DNA of 44,700 bases from an uncultured Paracoccaceae bacterium. Its GTDB lineage: Bacteria > Pseudomonadota > Alphaproteobacteria > Rhodobacterales > Rhodobacteraceae. The DNA is taken from positions 1 to 44,700 of the forward strand of contig CAMFGW010000025.1 in assembly GCA_945952025.1 (NCBI GenBank), written 5' to 3'. The notes under the pieces are model-generated. The model saw nothing but the letters and a program-made list of their open reading frames with translations, searched no databases and was not told the DNA's origin. Shown in pieces: positions 33,661-41,951 of the stretch (positions are counted from its first letter, which is position 1; the number at the start of each line of letters is the position of its first letter). The position numbers and the translations under genes were made by a program.

Positions 33661-33791
33661 GGTCTGCTCCGGCGCGGGGGTGGGGCAGTCAGGCGCCCGG
33701 CCCCTGGGCTTGCTTCACGTCTAACGTCGGTTCGCGGGGCGGAAAAGGCAAGGGCAGGGCGCGCAAGCCCCGGGTTCGCGCCCCTGATACA

Positions 33792-33817
33792 GGACCGACA
33801 CAAGCCCGTGACGGTCC
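33792..33817. promoter_or_regulatory. Dyad 1 in the copA-copZ gap
   Basis: GGACCG (33792-33797) and CGGTCC (33812-33817) form a perfect 6-bp inverted repeat with a 14-bp centre. It shares the GACC...GGTC core with the second dyad 48 bp away. It is a candidate MerR/CueR-type site. Confidence 0.3.
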
Positions 33818-33839
33818 GTAACCTGCCGCCTGACGCCCC

Positions 33840-33865
33840 TTGACCTTTCGGCCCGGCATGGTCAA
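33840..33865. promoter_or_regulatory. Dyad 2 in the copA-copZ gap (CueR-box-like)
   Basis: TTGACC (33840-33845) and GGTCAA (33860-33865) form a perfect inverted repeat with a 14-bp centre. TTGACC also serves as a -35, and the long spacing to the second arm is what MerR-family promoters show. It lies 75 bp before copZ. The -10 element is not clear. Confidence 0.4.
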
Positions 33866-33940
33866 CTCGGGGGTGTGGGACAGGCGCGACGGCCCGGGAA
33901 GGTCCGGGCGCGGGTTGGCCCGAAGGAAAGGAGCCTCGCG

Positions 33941-34144
33941 ATGAAGTTTCAGGTGGAAAACATGACCTGTGGCGGATGTGCGCGCAGCGTTGCGGCGACG
34001 ATCCGCCAGATCGACCCGGCGGCCGAAGTGACGGCCGATCCGGCGACCGGCGCGGTCGAGGTCGCCTCGGCCCGCGTGACGGTAGAGGCGGCGCGCGCAG
34101 CACTCGATGCGGCCGGTTTTCCGATGGTGGCGGGCGGGCGCTGA
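33941..34144 (+). CDS. copZ: Copper chaperone, heavy-metal-associated domain
   Basis: A single HMA domain of 67 residues with the metal-binding motif MTCGGC (Cys10, Cys13) and the usual beta-alpha-beta-beta-alpha-beta length. It carries copper(I) in the cytoplasm, probably to CopA, encoded divergently. AAAGGAG lies 8 bases before the ATG. A longer in-frame start at 33875 lacks family sequence. A long hairpin follows the stop. Confidence 0.92.
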   Translation: MKFQVENMTCGGCARSVAATIRQIDPAAEVTADPATGAVEVASARVTVEAARAALDAAGFPMVAGGR

Positions 34145-34152
34145 CGGCTGGC

Positions 34153-34182
34153 CGGTCCGGGCGCGATTTGGCGCCCGAACCG
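34153..34182 (+). terminator. Long hairpin after copZ
   Basis: CGGTCCGGGCGC (34153-34164) pairs with GCGCCCGAACCG (34171-34182) with one mismatch in 12 bp and a 6-base loop, 9 bp after the copZ stop. No T-run follows. The next 200 bp to opgG hold a weak promoter candidate (TTTACA at 34204, AATGTG at 34227) and nothing coding that I can support. Confidence 0.45.
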
Positions 34183-34381
34183 ACGGAGGATCTTTGCGCC
34201 ATCTTTACATTTTCCGCCGAATGGGGAATGTGCGCGCAAGTGGCCGGGCCTCGGCCAAAAAGGGTTGCAAACAGACCCTCAACGGGGCCGAAGAAAGATG
34301 CGCGGGGGGCCGCAGCATCTGGCGCTGTCCGGTTCAGGGCAGGGCGGATGACGGACGATGCGACGGGACGGAACGGTCAGT

Positions 34382-35989
34382 ATGGCACAGGCAGAACTTT
34401 CACGGCGCGCTCTTCTGGGGCGCGGGGCGGCACTGGGGTTCTTCATGGGCACCACGTCGCTTGCAGGGGCAGCGCTTGCCGACACGGCGGCGGCACCCGC
34501 AGCGGGGCAGGTCGTGGCGCCCCAGCCGCAGCCCTTCGACTTCGACATCCTCAGCGCGATGATGGAGGCGAACGCCAAGGGCACGAGCCCCGCGCCGCAG
34601 CCCCTGCCGGACTTTCTGGCAAAGCTGACCTACGACGAATACAAGATGATCCAGTTCGCGCCCGATCGTGCGCGCTGGGCGGGTCCGGGCATGGACTGGC
34701 ATCTGGTGCCGTTCCATGTGGGCTGGCTCTTCAAGGAGCCGGTCCTGGTCTATGAGGTCGCGGACGGCAAGGCGCAGCCGATGCCCTTCACCACGTCGGA
34801 CTTCGAATACAGGAACCAGCTTTCGGCCAAGGTGCCGCACGATTTCACCCTGCCGGGCGTGGCGGGGGTCAAGCTTTACTATCCGCTGAACCGGCCGGAT
34901 GTGTTCGACGAGGTGATTTCCTTCGTCGGTGCGAGCTATTTCCGGGCACTTGGCCGCGACAACCTTTACGGCCTGTCCGCACGCGGGCTCGCGATCAACA
35001 CCGGCCTGTCGACGGCCGAGGAATTCCCCAAGTTCACCGCCTTCTGGATGGAACGGCCGGCGCCGGGCCAGACTTCGGTCACGGCCTATGCCGCGCTCGA
35101 CAGCGAAAGTGTGACGGGGGCCTACCGCTTCGTCATCACGCCGGGCGCCGAGACGGTGGTCGAGGTGACGGCGCGGCTCTTCTTCCGGGCTGCGGTCGAG
35201 GAGCTGGGCGTCGCGCCCCTGACCTCGATGTTCCTTTTCTCGGACGTGAACCGCGAGCGGTTCGACGATTACCGCAACCAGGTCCATGACAGCGACGGCC
35301 TCTTGATCGAGCGCGCGAGCGGCGACGTCCTCTGGCGGGCGCTGAACAATCCGCTGCAGCTCGCAAGCTCGTACTTCAGCGAGGCGCAGCCGAAGCGGTT
35401 CGGGCTCATGCAGCGCGAACGGACCTTTGCGGCCTACGAGGATGCCGAGGCGCATTACGAGCGCCGCCCGTCCGTCGTGGTCGAACCGGTCGGCGACTGG
35501 GGGCAGGGCTCGATCCGCCTGGTCGAGATTCCCTCGAACCTCGAGACGCACGACAATATCGTCGCCTACTGGGTGCCGGCGCGCCCCGTGGCGCCGGGCG
35601 ACAAGATCGAGCTCAGCTACCGGATGCACTGGGGCATGCTCGACCAGCCCGCGGACGGCGACCTGGCCTATGTGCTGGCCACGCGCGAGGGGATCGGCGG
35701 CCCGGCGGGCCTGGAAACCCCGCCCGACAGCCGCAAGTTCGTCGTGGATTTCAAGGGCGGCCTTCTGGCCCGCGTCCCCACGGACAGCGAGGATGTGAAG
35801 CCCGTCCTGACGGTCACGAACGGCAAGGCCGACATCGTGACGCTGCACAAGATCGACGGCCAGGATGTCTGGCGGCTGGTGATGGACATCTCCTCCGAGC
35901 CGGGCGCGGTGGTCGAGCTGTCGGCCCATGTCGCGGGTTACGGCAAGAAACTGAGTGAAGTCTGGATGTCGCAATGGGTGCGGTCATGA
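34382..35989 (+). CDS. opgG: Glucan biosynthesis protein G (periplasmic)
   Basis: Periplasmic protein needed for osmoregulated periplasmic glucan synthesis, 535 residues. A Tat-type signal (LSRRALLGRGAALGFFMG, RR at 8-9) ends near AALA. The mature chain carries OpgG/OpgD blocks: YDEYKMIQFAPDRARW, FHVGWLFKEPVLVYEV, SYFRALGRDNLYGLSARGLAINTG and PKRFGLMQRERTFAAYED. An ATG at 34358 is an equally permitted start, adding eight residues. It overlaps opgI by 4 bp. Regulation by osmolarity is known for the family but no signal was seen. OpgD is the closest alternative; gene order favours OpgG. Confidence 0.92.
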   Translation: MAQAELSRRALLGRGAALGFFMGTTSLAGAALADTAAAPAAGQVVAPQPQPFDFDILSAMMEANAKGTSPAPQPLPDFLAKLTYDEYKMIQFAPDRARWAGPGMDWHLVPFHVGWLFKEPVLVYEVADGKAQPMPFTTSDFEYRNQLSAKVPHDFTLPGVAGVKLYYPLNRPDVFDEVISFVGASYFRALGRDNLYGLSARGLAINTGLSTAEEFPKFTAFWMERPAPGQTSVTAYAALDSESVTGAYRFVITPGAETVVEVTARLFFRAAVEELGVAPLTSMFLFSDVNRERFDDYRNQVHDSDGLLIERASGDVLWRALNNPLQLASSYFSEAQPKRFGLMQRERTFAAYEDAEAHYERRPSVVVEPVGDWGQGSIRLVEIPSNLETHDNIVAYWVPARPVAPGDKIELSYRMHWGMLDQPADGDLAYVLATREGIGGPAGLETPPDSRKFVVDFKGGLLARVPTDSEDVKPVLTVTNGKADIVTLHKIDGQDVWRLVMDISSEPGAVVELSAHVAGYGKKLSEVWMSQWVRS

Positions 35990-36237
35990 GCACAAAGGTC
36001 CCCCCCGACCGTCGCGGTGCCACGACGGGAATGCCGGCGAGAATGCCGGCGGAAAATCCGGCGGAAGTTCCAGCTGACAGGGCGATGGACGCGCTGGCGG
36101 CGGGCCGCTTGCCCGACGCGCCGCACGCCATGCCCGAACAGGCGATCGAGCCGCGCTCCGTCTCGCGGATGCGCTCGCGTCTTCGGGCGCGGCTTCGGAT
36201 GCTGATGAGCAGCCAGCGCGGCTCGGCCGAGGTCTGA
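35986..36237 (+). CDS. opgI: Small OpgI-like protein
   Basis: An 83-residue protein between opgG and opgH. The N-terminal half is Pro/Ala-rich with a repeated MPA/NPA/VPA pattern. The C-terminal third is strongly basic (RSVSRMRSRLRARLRMLM), suggesting a helix that could lie at the membrane or bind a partner. No signal peptide or clear span is seen. It overlaps opgG by 4 bp and ends 4 bp before opgH, so it is translated with them. In Rhodobacter sphaeroides the operon is described as opgGIH(C); identity here rests on position and size, not recognised sequence. Confidence 0.7.
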   Translation: MSTKVPPDRRGATTGMPARMPAENPAEVPADRAMDALAAGRLPDAPHAMPEQAIEPRSVSRMRSRLRARLRMLMSSQRGSAEV

Positions 36238-36241
36238 CCCG

Positions 36242-38089
36242 GTGCCCGGTCCGCTCAGGGGCCTGCCTGACGCGCCCCTATGGGTCCTGGTCCTTCGGAC
36301 GGTCGCGGCCCTGTCGGCGGCGCTGACGGGCCTTTGGGCGTCGGCCATGTTCCTGCAATACAGTGCCGTCAACGGCCTGACGCCCCTGGCCGTCGTCAGT
36401 GCGGTTTTCCTTTTCTTTTCAACATCATGGCTTGCATGGGGCGCGGCCTTGGGCCTGATCGGCCTGAAGCCTGCGCCCGCATTCGACCGCTCGGCGCTCG
36501 GCCCGATCAAGGGGCGCACGGTCGTCCTGGTGCCGGTCTACAACGAGGATCCGACGACCACCTTCGCCCGGATCGCGGCCATGATGGCCTCGGTCGACAA
36601 GGCGCTGCTGGAGGCGGGCGAGCCTGACGTCCCGGTCCATTTCGCCATCCTGTCGGACACCCGCGACGCCCGCGTGGCCGAGGCGGAGGAGAGCTGGTTT
36701 ACCCATCTGATGGCGGCAACCGCGGGTGAGGGGCGGCTTTTCTACCGCCGCCGCATCACGAACGAGGGGCGCAAGGCCGGCAATATCGAGGAATTCTTCG
36801 CCCGCTCGGGCGGGGCCTACGACTATGCCATGATCCTGGACGCCGACAGCCTGATGGAGGGCGCGACGGTCATCGAGATGGTGCGGCGCATGGAAGCCGC
36901 GCCGGGCCTTGGCCTTTTGCAGTCCCTGCCGACCGTGGTGCGCGCCTCTTCGGTCTTCGGGCGCGCCATGCAGTTCGCCGCCGCCTTCTTCTCGCCGGTC
37001 TTTTCGCGGGGGCTGGCGCGGTTGCAGGGCCATACCGGGCCTTTCTGGGGGCACAATGCGCTCGTCCGGGTCGATGCCTTCACCGAATGCTGCGGCCTGC
37101 CGGTCCTGTCCGGCCCGCCCCCCTTCGGCGGCCATATCCTGAGCCATGACTATGTCGAGGCGGCCCTTCTGGCGCGCGGCGGCTGGGAAGTGCGGCTCGA
37201 TACCGACCTGTCGGGCTCCTACGAGGAAGGCCCCGAAAGCGTCGTCGAACATGCCAAGCGCGACCGGCGCTGGTGCCAGGGCAACCTGCAGCACATCCGG
37301 GTCCTGATGGCGCCGGGTCTCAGGGCCTGGAGCCGCTTCGTCTTCCTGCAGGGCGTCTTCACCTATGTCGCACCTGTCCTTTGGGCTCTCTTCCTCATCA
37401 CCGTGATCGCCGACCGGGTGACCCAGCCGCCGCCCAACTATTTCCCCGACCCCTACCAGCTTTTCCCGGTCTTCCCGAGCGACGGAACCGCCAAGGCGAT
37501 CGGGCTGACCATCGGCATCTTCGGCCTGCTGATCATGCCGAAGCTCCTGACCACGGCAGAGGCCTGGGTGATGGAGCGGATGCCGTCCTTCGGGGGGGTG
37601 GGCACGGTCCTGCGCTCGGTCCTGTCGGACTTCATCCTGATGAGCCTCCTGGCGCCGGTGATGATGGCCTATCAGACCCGCTCGGTCGTCCAGGTCCTGA
37701 TGGGGCGCGACGGGGGCTGGCCGCCGAACCGGCGGGGCGGCGCAGAGCTGACGCTGGGCGAGGCCTGGGCCGGGTCGAAGTTCATCGTTCTCTTCGGGCT
37801 CGCGGGGCTGGTCATTGCGCATTTCCTCACGAGCCATATCTTCTACTGGGTGCTGCCGGTGGTCCTGCCGATGATCGGCTCGCCCCTCCTGATCGCGCGC
37901 ACCTCGCAGCCTGCGCGGCCGGGCAGGCGCGGCAGGCGGCTTTTCACCACGCCGCAGGACATGCGCAATCCGGCCATCCTTGCGCTGCATGACGCCATCC
38001 TGGCCGACTGGCGCGGCGAGGGCGCGACCCCTGCCGGGACCGCGTCGGGGCGCGTTGGCGCCCCACCTGCCGTAGCGTCAGGCCCTTAG
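36242..38089 (+). CDS. opgH: Glucan glucosyltransferase OpgH
   Basis: Membrane-bound family-2 glycosyltransferase that polymerises glucose from UDP-glucose for periplasmic glucans, 615 residues. Two spans lie near 15-75, then the GT2 catalytic domain (VVLVPVYNEDPTTTFARIAAMM at about 97-118, DADSLMEG near 200, RDRRWCQGNLQH near 340) and five or six C-terminal spans. It is shorter than the enteric form (about 850 residues), lacking the long N- and C-terminal extensions. The GTG start is 4 bp after opgI. No opgC follows; the next gene is cyanophycinase. Confidence 0.93.
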   Translation: MPGPLRGLPDAPLWVLVLRTVAALSAALTGLWASAMFLQYSAVNGLTPLAVVSAVFLFFSTSWLAWGAALGLIGLKPAPAFDRSALGPIKGRTVVLVPVYNEDPTTTFARIAAMMASVDKALLEAGEPDVPVHFAILSDTRDARVAEAEESWFTHLMAATAGEGRLFYRRRITNEGRKAGNIEEFFARSGGAYDYAMILDADSLMEGATVIEMVRRMEAAPGLGLLQSLPTVVRASSVFGRAMQFAAAFFSPVFSRGLARLQGHTGPFWGHNALVRVDAFTECCGLPVLSGPPPFGGHILSHDYVEAALLARGGWEVRLDTDLSGSYEEGPESVVEHAKRDRRWCQGNLQHIRVLMAPGLRAWSRFVFLQGVFTYVAPVLWALFLITVIADRVTQPPPNYFPDPYQLFPVFPSDGTAKAIGLTIGIFGLLIMPKLLTTAEAWVMERMPSFGGVGTVLRSVLSDFILMSLLAPVMMAYQTRSVVQVLMGRDGGWPPNRRGGAELTLGEAWAGSKFIVLFGLAGLVIAHFLTSHIFYWVLPVVLPMIGSPLLIARTSQPARPGRRGRRLFTTPQDMRNPAILALHDAILADWRGEGATPAGTASGRVGAPPAVASGP

Positions 38090-38218
38090 CGCCCATTATC
38101 TTCGCCGTTCCGGCCCTTTTTGCCCCCTTGCGGGGCGGTGCGGGCTTCGGACAGAGTAAATGAAATCGCCGCGTGACCCCGGAAGGGGCGCACGGCATGA
38201 CCTGAAAGACCACAAAGC

Positions 38219-39109
38219 ATGTGTCCAGCGCCCGTAACGGCCAAGTCGAACGCCAAGCGCGGCTTCATCATTCCGATCGGCGGGGGCGAGGACCGGGTCA
38301 AGGAACGCCGTATCCATCGCCGCTTCGTCGAACTGTCTGGTGACAGCGCCGCCGACATCGTCGTGATCCCGACCGCGTCGGAACTGGAAAGCACGGGGCC
38401 GGACTACAACCGCATCTTCCGCGACCTGGGTGCAGCGCGGGTCGACTTCCTGCCGATCACCCGGCGGGCCGATTGCGACCATCCCAAATACCTCGAGATG
38501 CTGGACCGCGCTTCGGGCGTCTTCCTGACCGGCGGCAACCAACTGCGCCTGTCGACCATCCTTGGCGGCACCGGCATCGCCCAGAAGATCCGGCGGCGGA
38601 ACGCGGCAGGGGTGGCGGTCGCGGGCACCTCGGCCGGCGCCTCGATCATGTCGGAACACATGATCGCCGGGGGCGACAGCAACTCGGCCCCGGTCGAAGG
38701 CGCGGTCAGCCTCGCGCCCGGCCTTGGCCTGACGAACGCCGTCATCATCGACCAGCATTTCACCCAGCGGAACCGGCTTGGCCGCCTGCTGGCCGCCTCG
38801 TCCTACAACCCCTTCCTGATCGGGCTCGGCATCGACGAGGACACCGCCGCCTTCATCGGGCCGGACGGGGTCTTCGAGGTGGTGGGGTCCGGCACGGTCA
38901 CGGTCGTGGACGCATCGGGCCTCGCGCATTCCTCGATGTGGGACGCGAAGCCCGGCCAGGCGCTCACGCTTCTGGGCCTGAAGGTCGACGTGATGGGCGA
39001 GGGCTGCCGCTACGACCTGATCGGCCGGCAGGCCTATCCGCCGGATGACCAGGCCGCCTTTTGCGCGCTGCCGAACGCCTCGGGGCCGGACCAGCCCAAA
39101 CCACAGTAA
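38219..39109 (+). CDS. cphB: Cyanophycinase
   Basis: Serine peptidase of family S51 that cleaves the Asp-Arg polymer cyanophycin to beta-Asp-Arg dipeptides. It has 296 residues. The nucleophile is Ser138 in GTSAGAS, FLTGGNQLRL (102-111) forms the substrate pocket, and LGLTNAVIIDQHFTQRNRLGRL is the downstream family block. It lacks a signal peptide and so acts on intracellular granules. The ribosome site is weak (GAAAGACC), leaving the start slightly uncertain. It lies 27 bp before cphA. Confidence 0.93.
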   Translation: MCPAPVTAKSNAKRGFIIPIGGGEDRVKERRIHRRFVELSGDSAADIVVIPTASELESTGPDYNRIFRDLGAARVDFLPITRRADCDHPKYLEMLDRASGVFLTGGNQLRLSTILGGTGIAQKIRRRNAAGVAVAGTSAGASIMSEHMIAGGDSNSAPVEGAVSLAPGLGLTNAVIIDQHFTQRNRLGRLLAASSYNPFLIGLGIDEDTAAFIGPDGVFEVVGSGTVTVVDASGLAHSSMWDAKPGQALTLLGLKVDVMGEGCRYDLIGRQAYPPDDQAAFCALPNASGPDQPKPQ

Positions 39110-39136
39110 CAGCGATACCAGCAAGGAGACCTGCCC

Positions 39137-41947
39137 ATGAAGATCGTCTCGACCAACGTGTTCGTCGGTCCGAATGTCTGGGCGGGCTTTCCCGTCATCC
39201 GGCATGTCCTTGACCTGGGCGTGCTCGAGGACTGGCCGTCGGCGCGGCTGGGCGACGGCTTCATCGACGGCCTGGTCGAGGCGCTGCCCGGCCTGCGCGA
39301 GCATGGCTGTTCCTACCGCGAGGCGGGCGGGCTTCTGCGCCGCATGCGGGAAGGCGACGGCACCTGGCTTGGCCATGTGGCCGAGCATGTGGCGCTGGAA
39401 ATCCAGGGCGTCGCCGGGTCCGACGTGACCTTCGGGCGGACGCGGGGCACGGGTGTGCCGGGCCAGTACAACCTCGTCTACGAATACCGCCAGCGCGACG
39501 TGGGGCTGGAGGCCGGGCGGCTGGCCATCCGGCTTCTGATGCACCTTCTGCCGGAAAGGGTGAAGGCGCGCGTCACCGACTACAGCTTCGACCCTGAATT
39601 CGACTTCCCCGCCGAGTTGAAGAGCTTCGTCCTGATGGCGCAGCGGAAAGAGTTCGGTCCCTCGACCGCCTCGCTCGTCAAGGCGGCGGAAGAACGTGAC
39701 GTGCCCTGGATCCGGCTCAACAACAATTCGCTCGTGCAGTTCGGCCACGGCAAGTTCCAGCAACGCATCCAGGCGACGATCACCAGCCAGACGACCCATA
39801 TCGCCGTCGAGATATCTTCCGACAAGGAAGACACGCACAACATGCTGAACGACCTCGGCCTGCCGGTGCCGCAGCAGCGGCTGGTCTATTCGCCCGAAGA
39901 GGCGATCCGGGCCGCGCGGCGGATCGGGGTGCCGGTCGTGCTGAAGCCCTTGGACGGCAACCACGGGCGGGGCGTGTCGATCAACCTGACCGAGGATGCC
40001 CAGATCGTCACCGCCTATGCCGAGGCCAAGGCCCAGTCCCGCAGCCGCGGCATCCTGGTCGAGCAGTTCGTGACCGGGATGGACCACCGGATGCTGGTCG
40101 TGAACGGCGAGCTGGTCGCGGTCGCCAAGCGCGTGCCGGGCCATGTGACGGGCGACGGCAAGCATACGATCGCCGAGCTGGTGGACATCGTGAACAGCGA
40201 TCCCCGGCGCGGAATCGGGCACGAGAAGGTGCTGACCAACCTGGAACTCGACGCCCAGGCCGAACGGCTGATGGTCGAGGCGGGGCATACGGCGGCGACG
40301 GTGCTGCCGGCGGGCGAGGTCTTCTACCTGCGCTCGACCGCCAACCTGTCGACCGGGGGCACGGCCATCGACATGACCGATGTCTGCCACCCCGACAACC
40401 GCGACATGGCCGAACGCACGATCAAGGCCGTGGGTCTTGACGTGGGGGGCGTGGACTTCCTGACGCCGGACATCACGCGCAGCTACAAGGACATCGGCGG
40501 CGCCATCGTCGAGGTGAACGCGGCGCCGGGCTTCCGGATGCATGTGGCTCCGTCCGAGGGTCAGCCGCGCGACGTGGCGGGCAAGGTCATCGACATGCTC
40601 TTCCCGCCGGGCACCCAGTCGCGCATCCCGATCGCCGCTATCACCGGCACGAACGGCAAGACGACGACCAGCCGGATGCTGGCCCATATCCTCAAATCCT
40701 CTGGCAAGATCGTCGGCATGACCTCGACCGACGGGGTCTATGTCGACGGCAAGCTGACGGTGAAGGGCGACATGACCGGCCCCGCTTCGGCGCAGATGGT
40801 GCTGCGCGACCCGTCCGTGGACTTCGCGGTGATGGAGACGGCGCGGGGCGGGCTGGTGCGGTCGGGCCTTGGCTATCAAAGCTGCGACGTGGCGGCCTGC
40901 CTGAATGTCAGCGCCGACCATCTGGGGCTTGGGGGCATCGACACGCTCGAACAGCTTGCGGTCGTCAAGCGGGTGGTGGTCGAGGCGGCGGACGATACGG
41001 TCGTCCTCAATGCCGACGACATGCTCTGCCTGCAGATGGCTGACTTCTGCCATGCGACGAACATCTGCTATGTGACGATGAATTCCGACCACCCGCTGGT
41101 GAAGGAGCATATCCGCGCCGGTGGCCGGGCCGTCGTCCTGGAAAAGGCGATGAACGGCGACATGATCACCATCTATGCCAAGGGCCTGCACCTGCCGGTC
41201 CTCTGGTCGCATCTGGTTCCGGCGACGATGGAAGGCCGGGCCATGCACAATGTGCAGAACGCCATGTTCGCGACCGCCATGGCCTACAGCTTCGGGCTGG
41301 ACCTCGACAATATCCGCCACGGGCTCCGGACCTTCGACACCTCCTTCTTCCAGGCGCCGGGGCGGATGAACGTGTTCGAGGAACATCCCTTCAAGGTCAT
41401 CCTGGACTATGGCCACAACCCCGCGGCCATTGGCGCCATGGCAGACCTTGTCGACCGGCTCGACCCCAAGGGGCGGCGGATCGTGGTTGCGGCCATGCCG
41501 GGCGACCGGCGGAACGAGGATATCGTGGCCTCGGCCAAGGCGCTCGCCGGTCATTTCGACCGCTATATCGTGAAGCCGGACGATGACCGGCGCGGGCGGG
41601 GCGAGATGGAGGTGCCGGAACTGATGCGCGACGCGCTGGTGACGGCGGGAGTCGAGCCCGAGCGGATCGCGCTCGCGCCATCCGAGGTCGAGGCGATCGA
41701 CCAGGGGCTGGCCGAAGCGGCGCCGGGCGACCTGCTGGTGGTCTTTGCCGACGAGCTGGCGCGGTCCTGGAAGCAGATCATCTACTTCAAGAAGACCGAG
41801 CGCGAGGCGGCCGTGGCCGCCAGCCAGCCGGTGCGCGCGCCTGCGCCGAAGGTCGGCTACGAAGACATGCTGGCTGGCGCGCAGACGCTCGTGCGCGACG
41901 AGCGCGGCGTCCGGCTCGCACGCGGGCAGGTCGAGGAAGCGGACTGA
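39137..41947 (+). CDS. cphA: Cyanophycin synthetase
   Basis: ATP-dependent polymerase that builds a poly-Asp backbone with Arg side chains, 936 residues. It has an N-domain (1-160), an ATP-grasp domain adding Asp (about 215-480, VVLKPLDGNHGRGVSINLTED, VEVNAAPGFRMH) and a Mur-ligase domain adding Arg (P-loop GTNGKTTTSRML near 503, then NVSADHLGLGGIDT, MNVFEEHPFKVILDYGHNP and PGDRRNEDI). It is complete, with a short extra tail after residue 890. AAGGAGA lies before the ATG. It forms a nitrogen-storage operon with cphB and the next Mur-ligase gene. Finding it in this organism type indicates storage of nitrogen as cyanophycin. Confidence 0.96.
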   Translation: MKIVSTNVFVGPNVWAGFPVIRHVLDLGVLEDWPSARLGDGFIDGLVEALPGLREHGCSYREAGGLLRRMREGDGTWLGHVAEHVALEIQGVAGSDVTFGRTRGTGVPGQYNLVYEYRQRDVGLEAGRLAIRLLMHLLPERVKARVTDYSFDPEFDFPAELKSFVLMAQRKEFGPSTASLVKAAEERDVPWIRLNNNSLVQFGHGKFQQRIQATITSQTTHIAVEISSDKEDTHNMLNDLGLPVPQQRLVYSPEEAIRAARRIGVPVVLKPLDGNHGRGVSINLTEDAQIVTAYAEAKAQSRSRGILVEQFVTGMDHRMLVVNGELVAVAKRVPGHVTGDGKHTIAELVDIVNSDPRRGIGHEKVLTNLELDAQAERLMVEAGHTAATVLPAGEVFYLRSTANLSTGGTAIDMTDVCHPDNRDMAERTIKAVGLDVGGVDFLTPDITRSYKDIGGAIVEVNAAPGFRMHVAPSEGQPRDVAGKVIDMLFPPGTQSRIPIAAITGTNGKTTTSRMLAHILKSSGKIVGMTSTDGVYVDGKLTVKGDMTGPASAQMVLRDPSVDFAVMETARGGLVRSGLGYQSCDVAACLNVSADHLGLGGIDTLEQLAVVKRVVVEAADDTVVLNADDMLCLQMADFCHATNICYVTMNSDHPLVKEHIRAGGRAVVLEKAMNGDMITIYAKGLHLPVLWSHLVPATMEGRAMHNVQNAMFATAMAYSFGLDLDNIRHGLRTFDTSFFQAPGRMNVFEEHPFKVILDYGHNPAAIGAMADLVDRLDPKGRRIVVAAMPGDRRNEDIVASAKALAGHFDRYIVKPDDDRRGRGEMEVPELMRDALVTAGVEPERIALAPSEVEAIDQGLAEAAPGDLLVVFADELARSWKQIIYFKKTEREAAVAASQPVRAPAPKVGYEDMLAGAQTLVRDERGVRLARGQVEEAD

Positions 41948-41951
41948 GCCC

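Noticed and set aside
34207-34231. ACATTTTCC/GGGGAATGT near-palindrome upstream of opgG
   Set aside because: It needs two G-T pairs and sits beside only a weak promoter candidate, so it is too poor to call an operator.
38125-38145. GCCCC/GGGGC hairpin next to a T-run after opgH
   Set aside because: The T-run lies before the stem on the plus strand and gives A residues after it on the minus strand, so it is not an intrinsic terminator in either direction.
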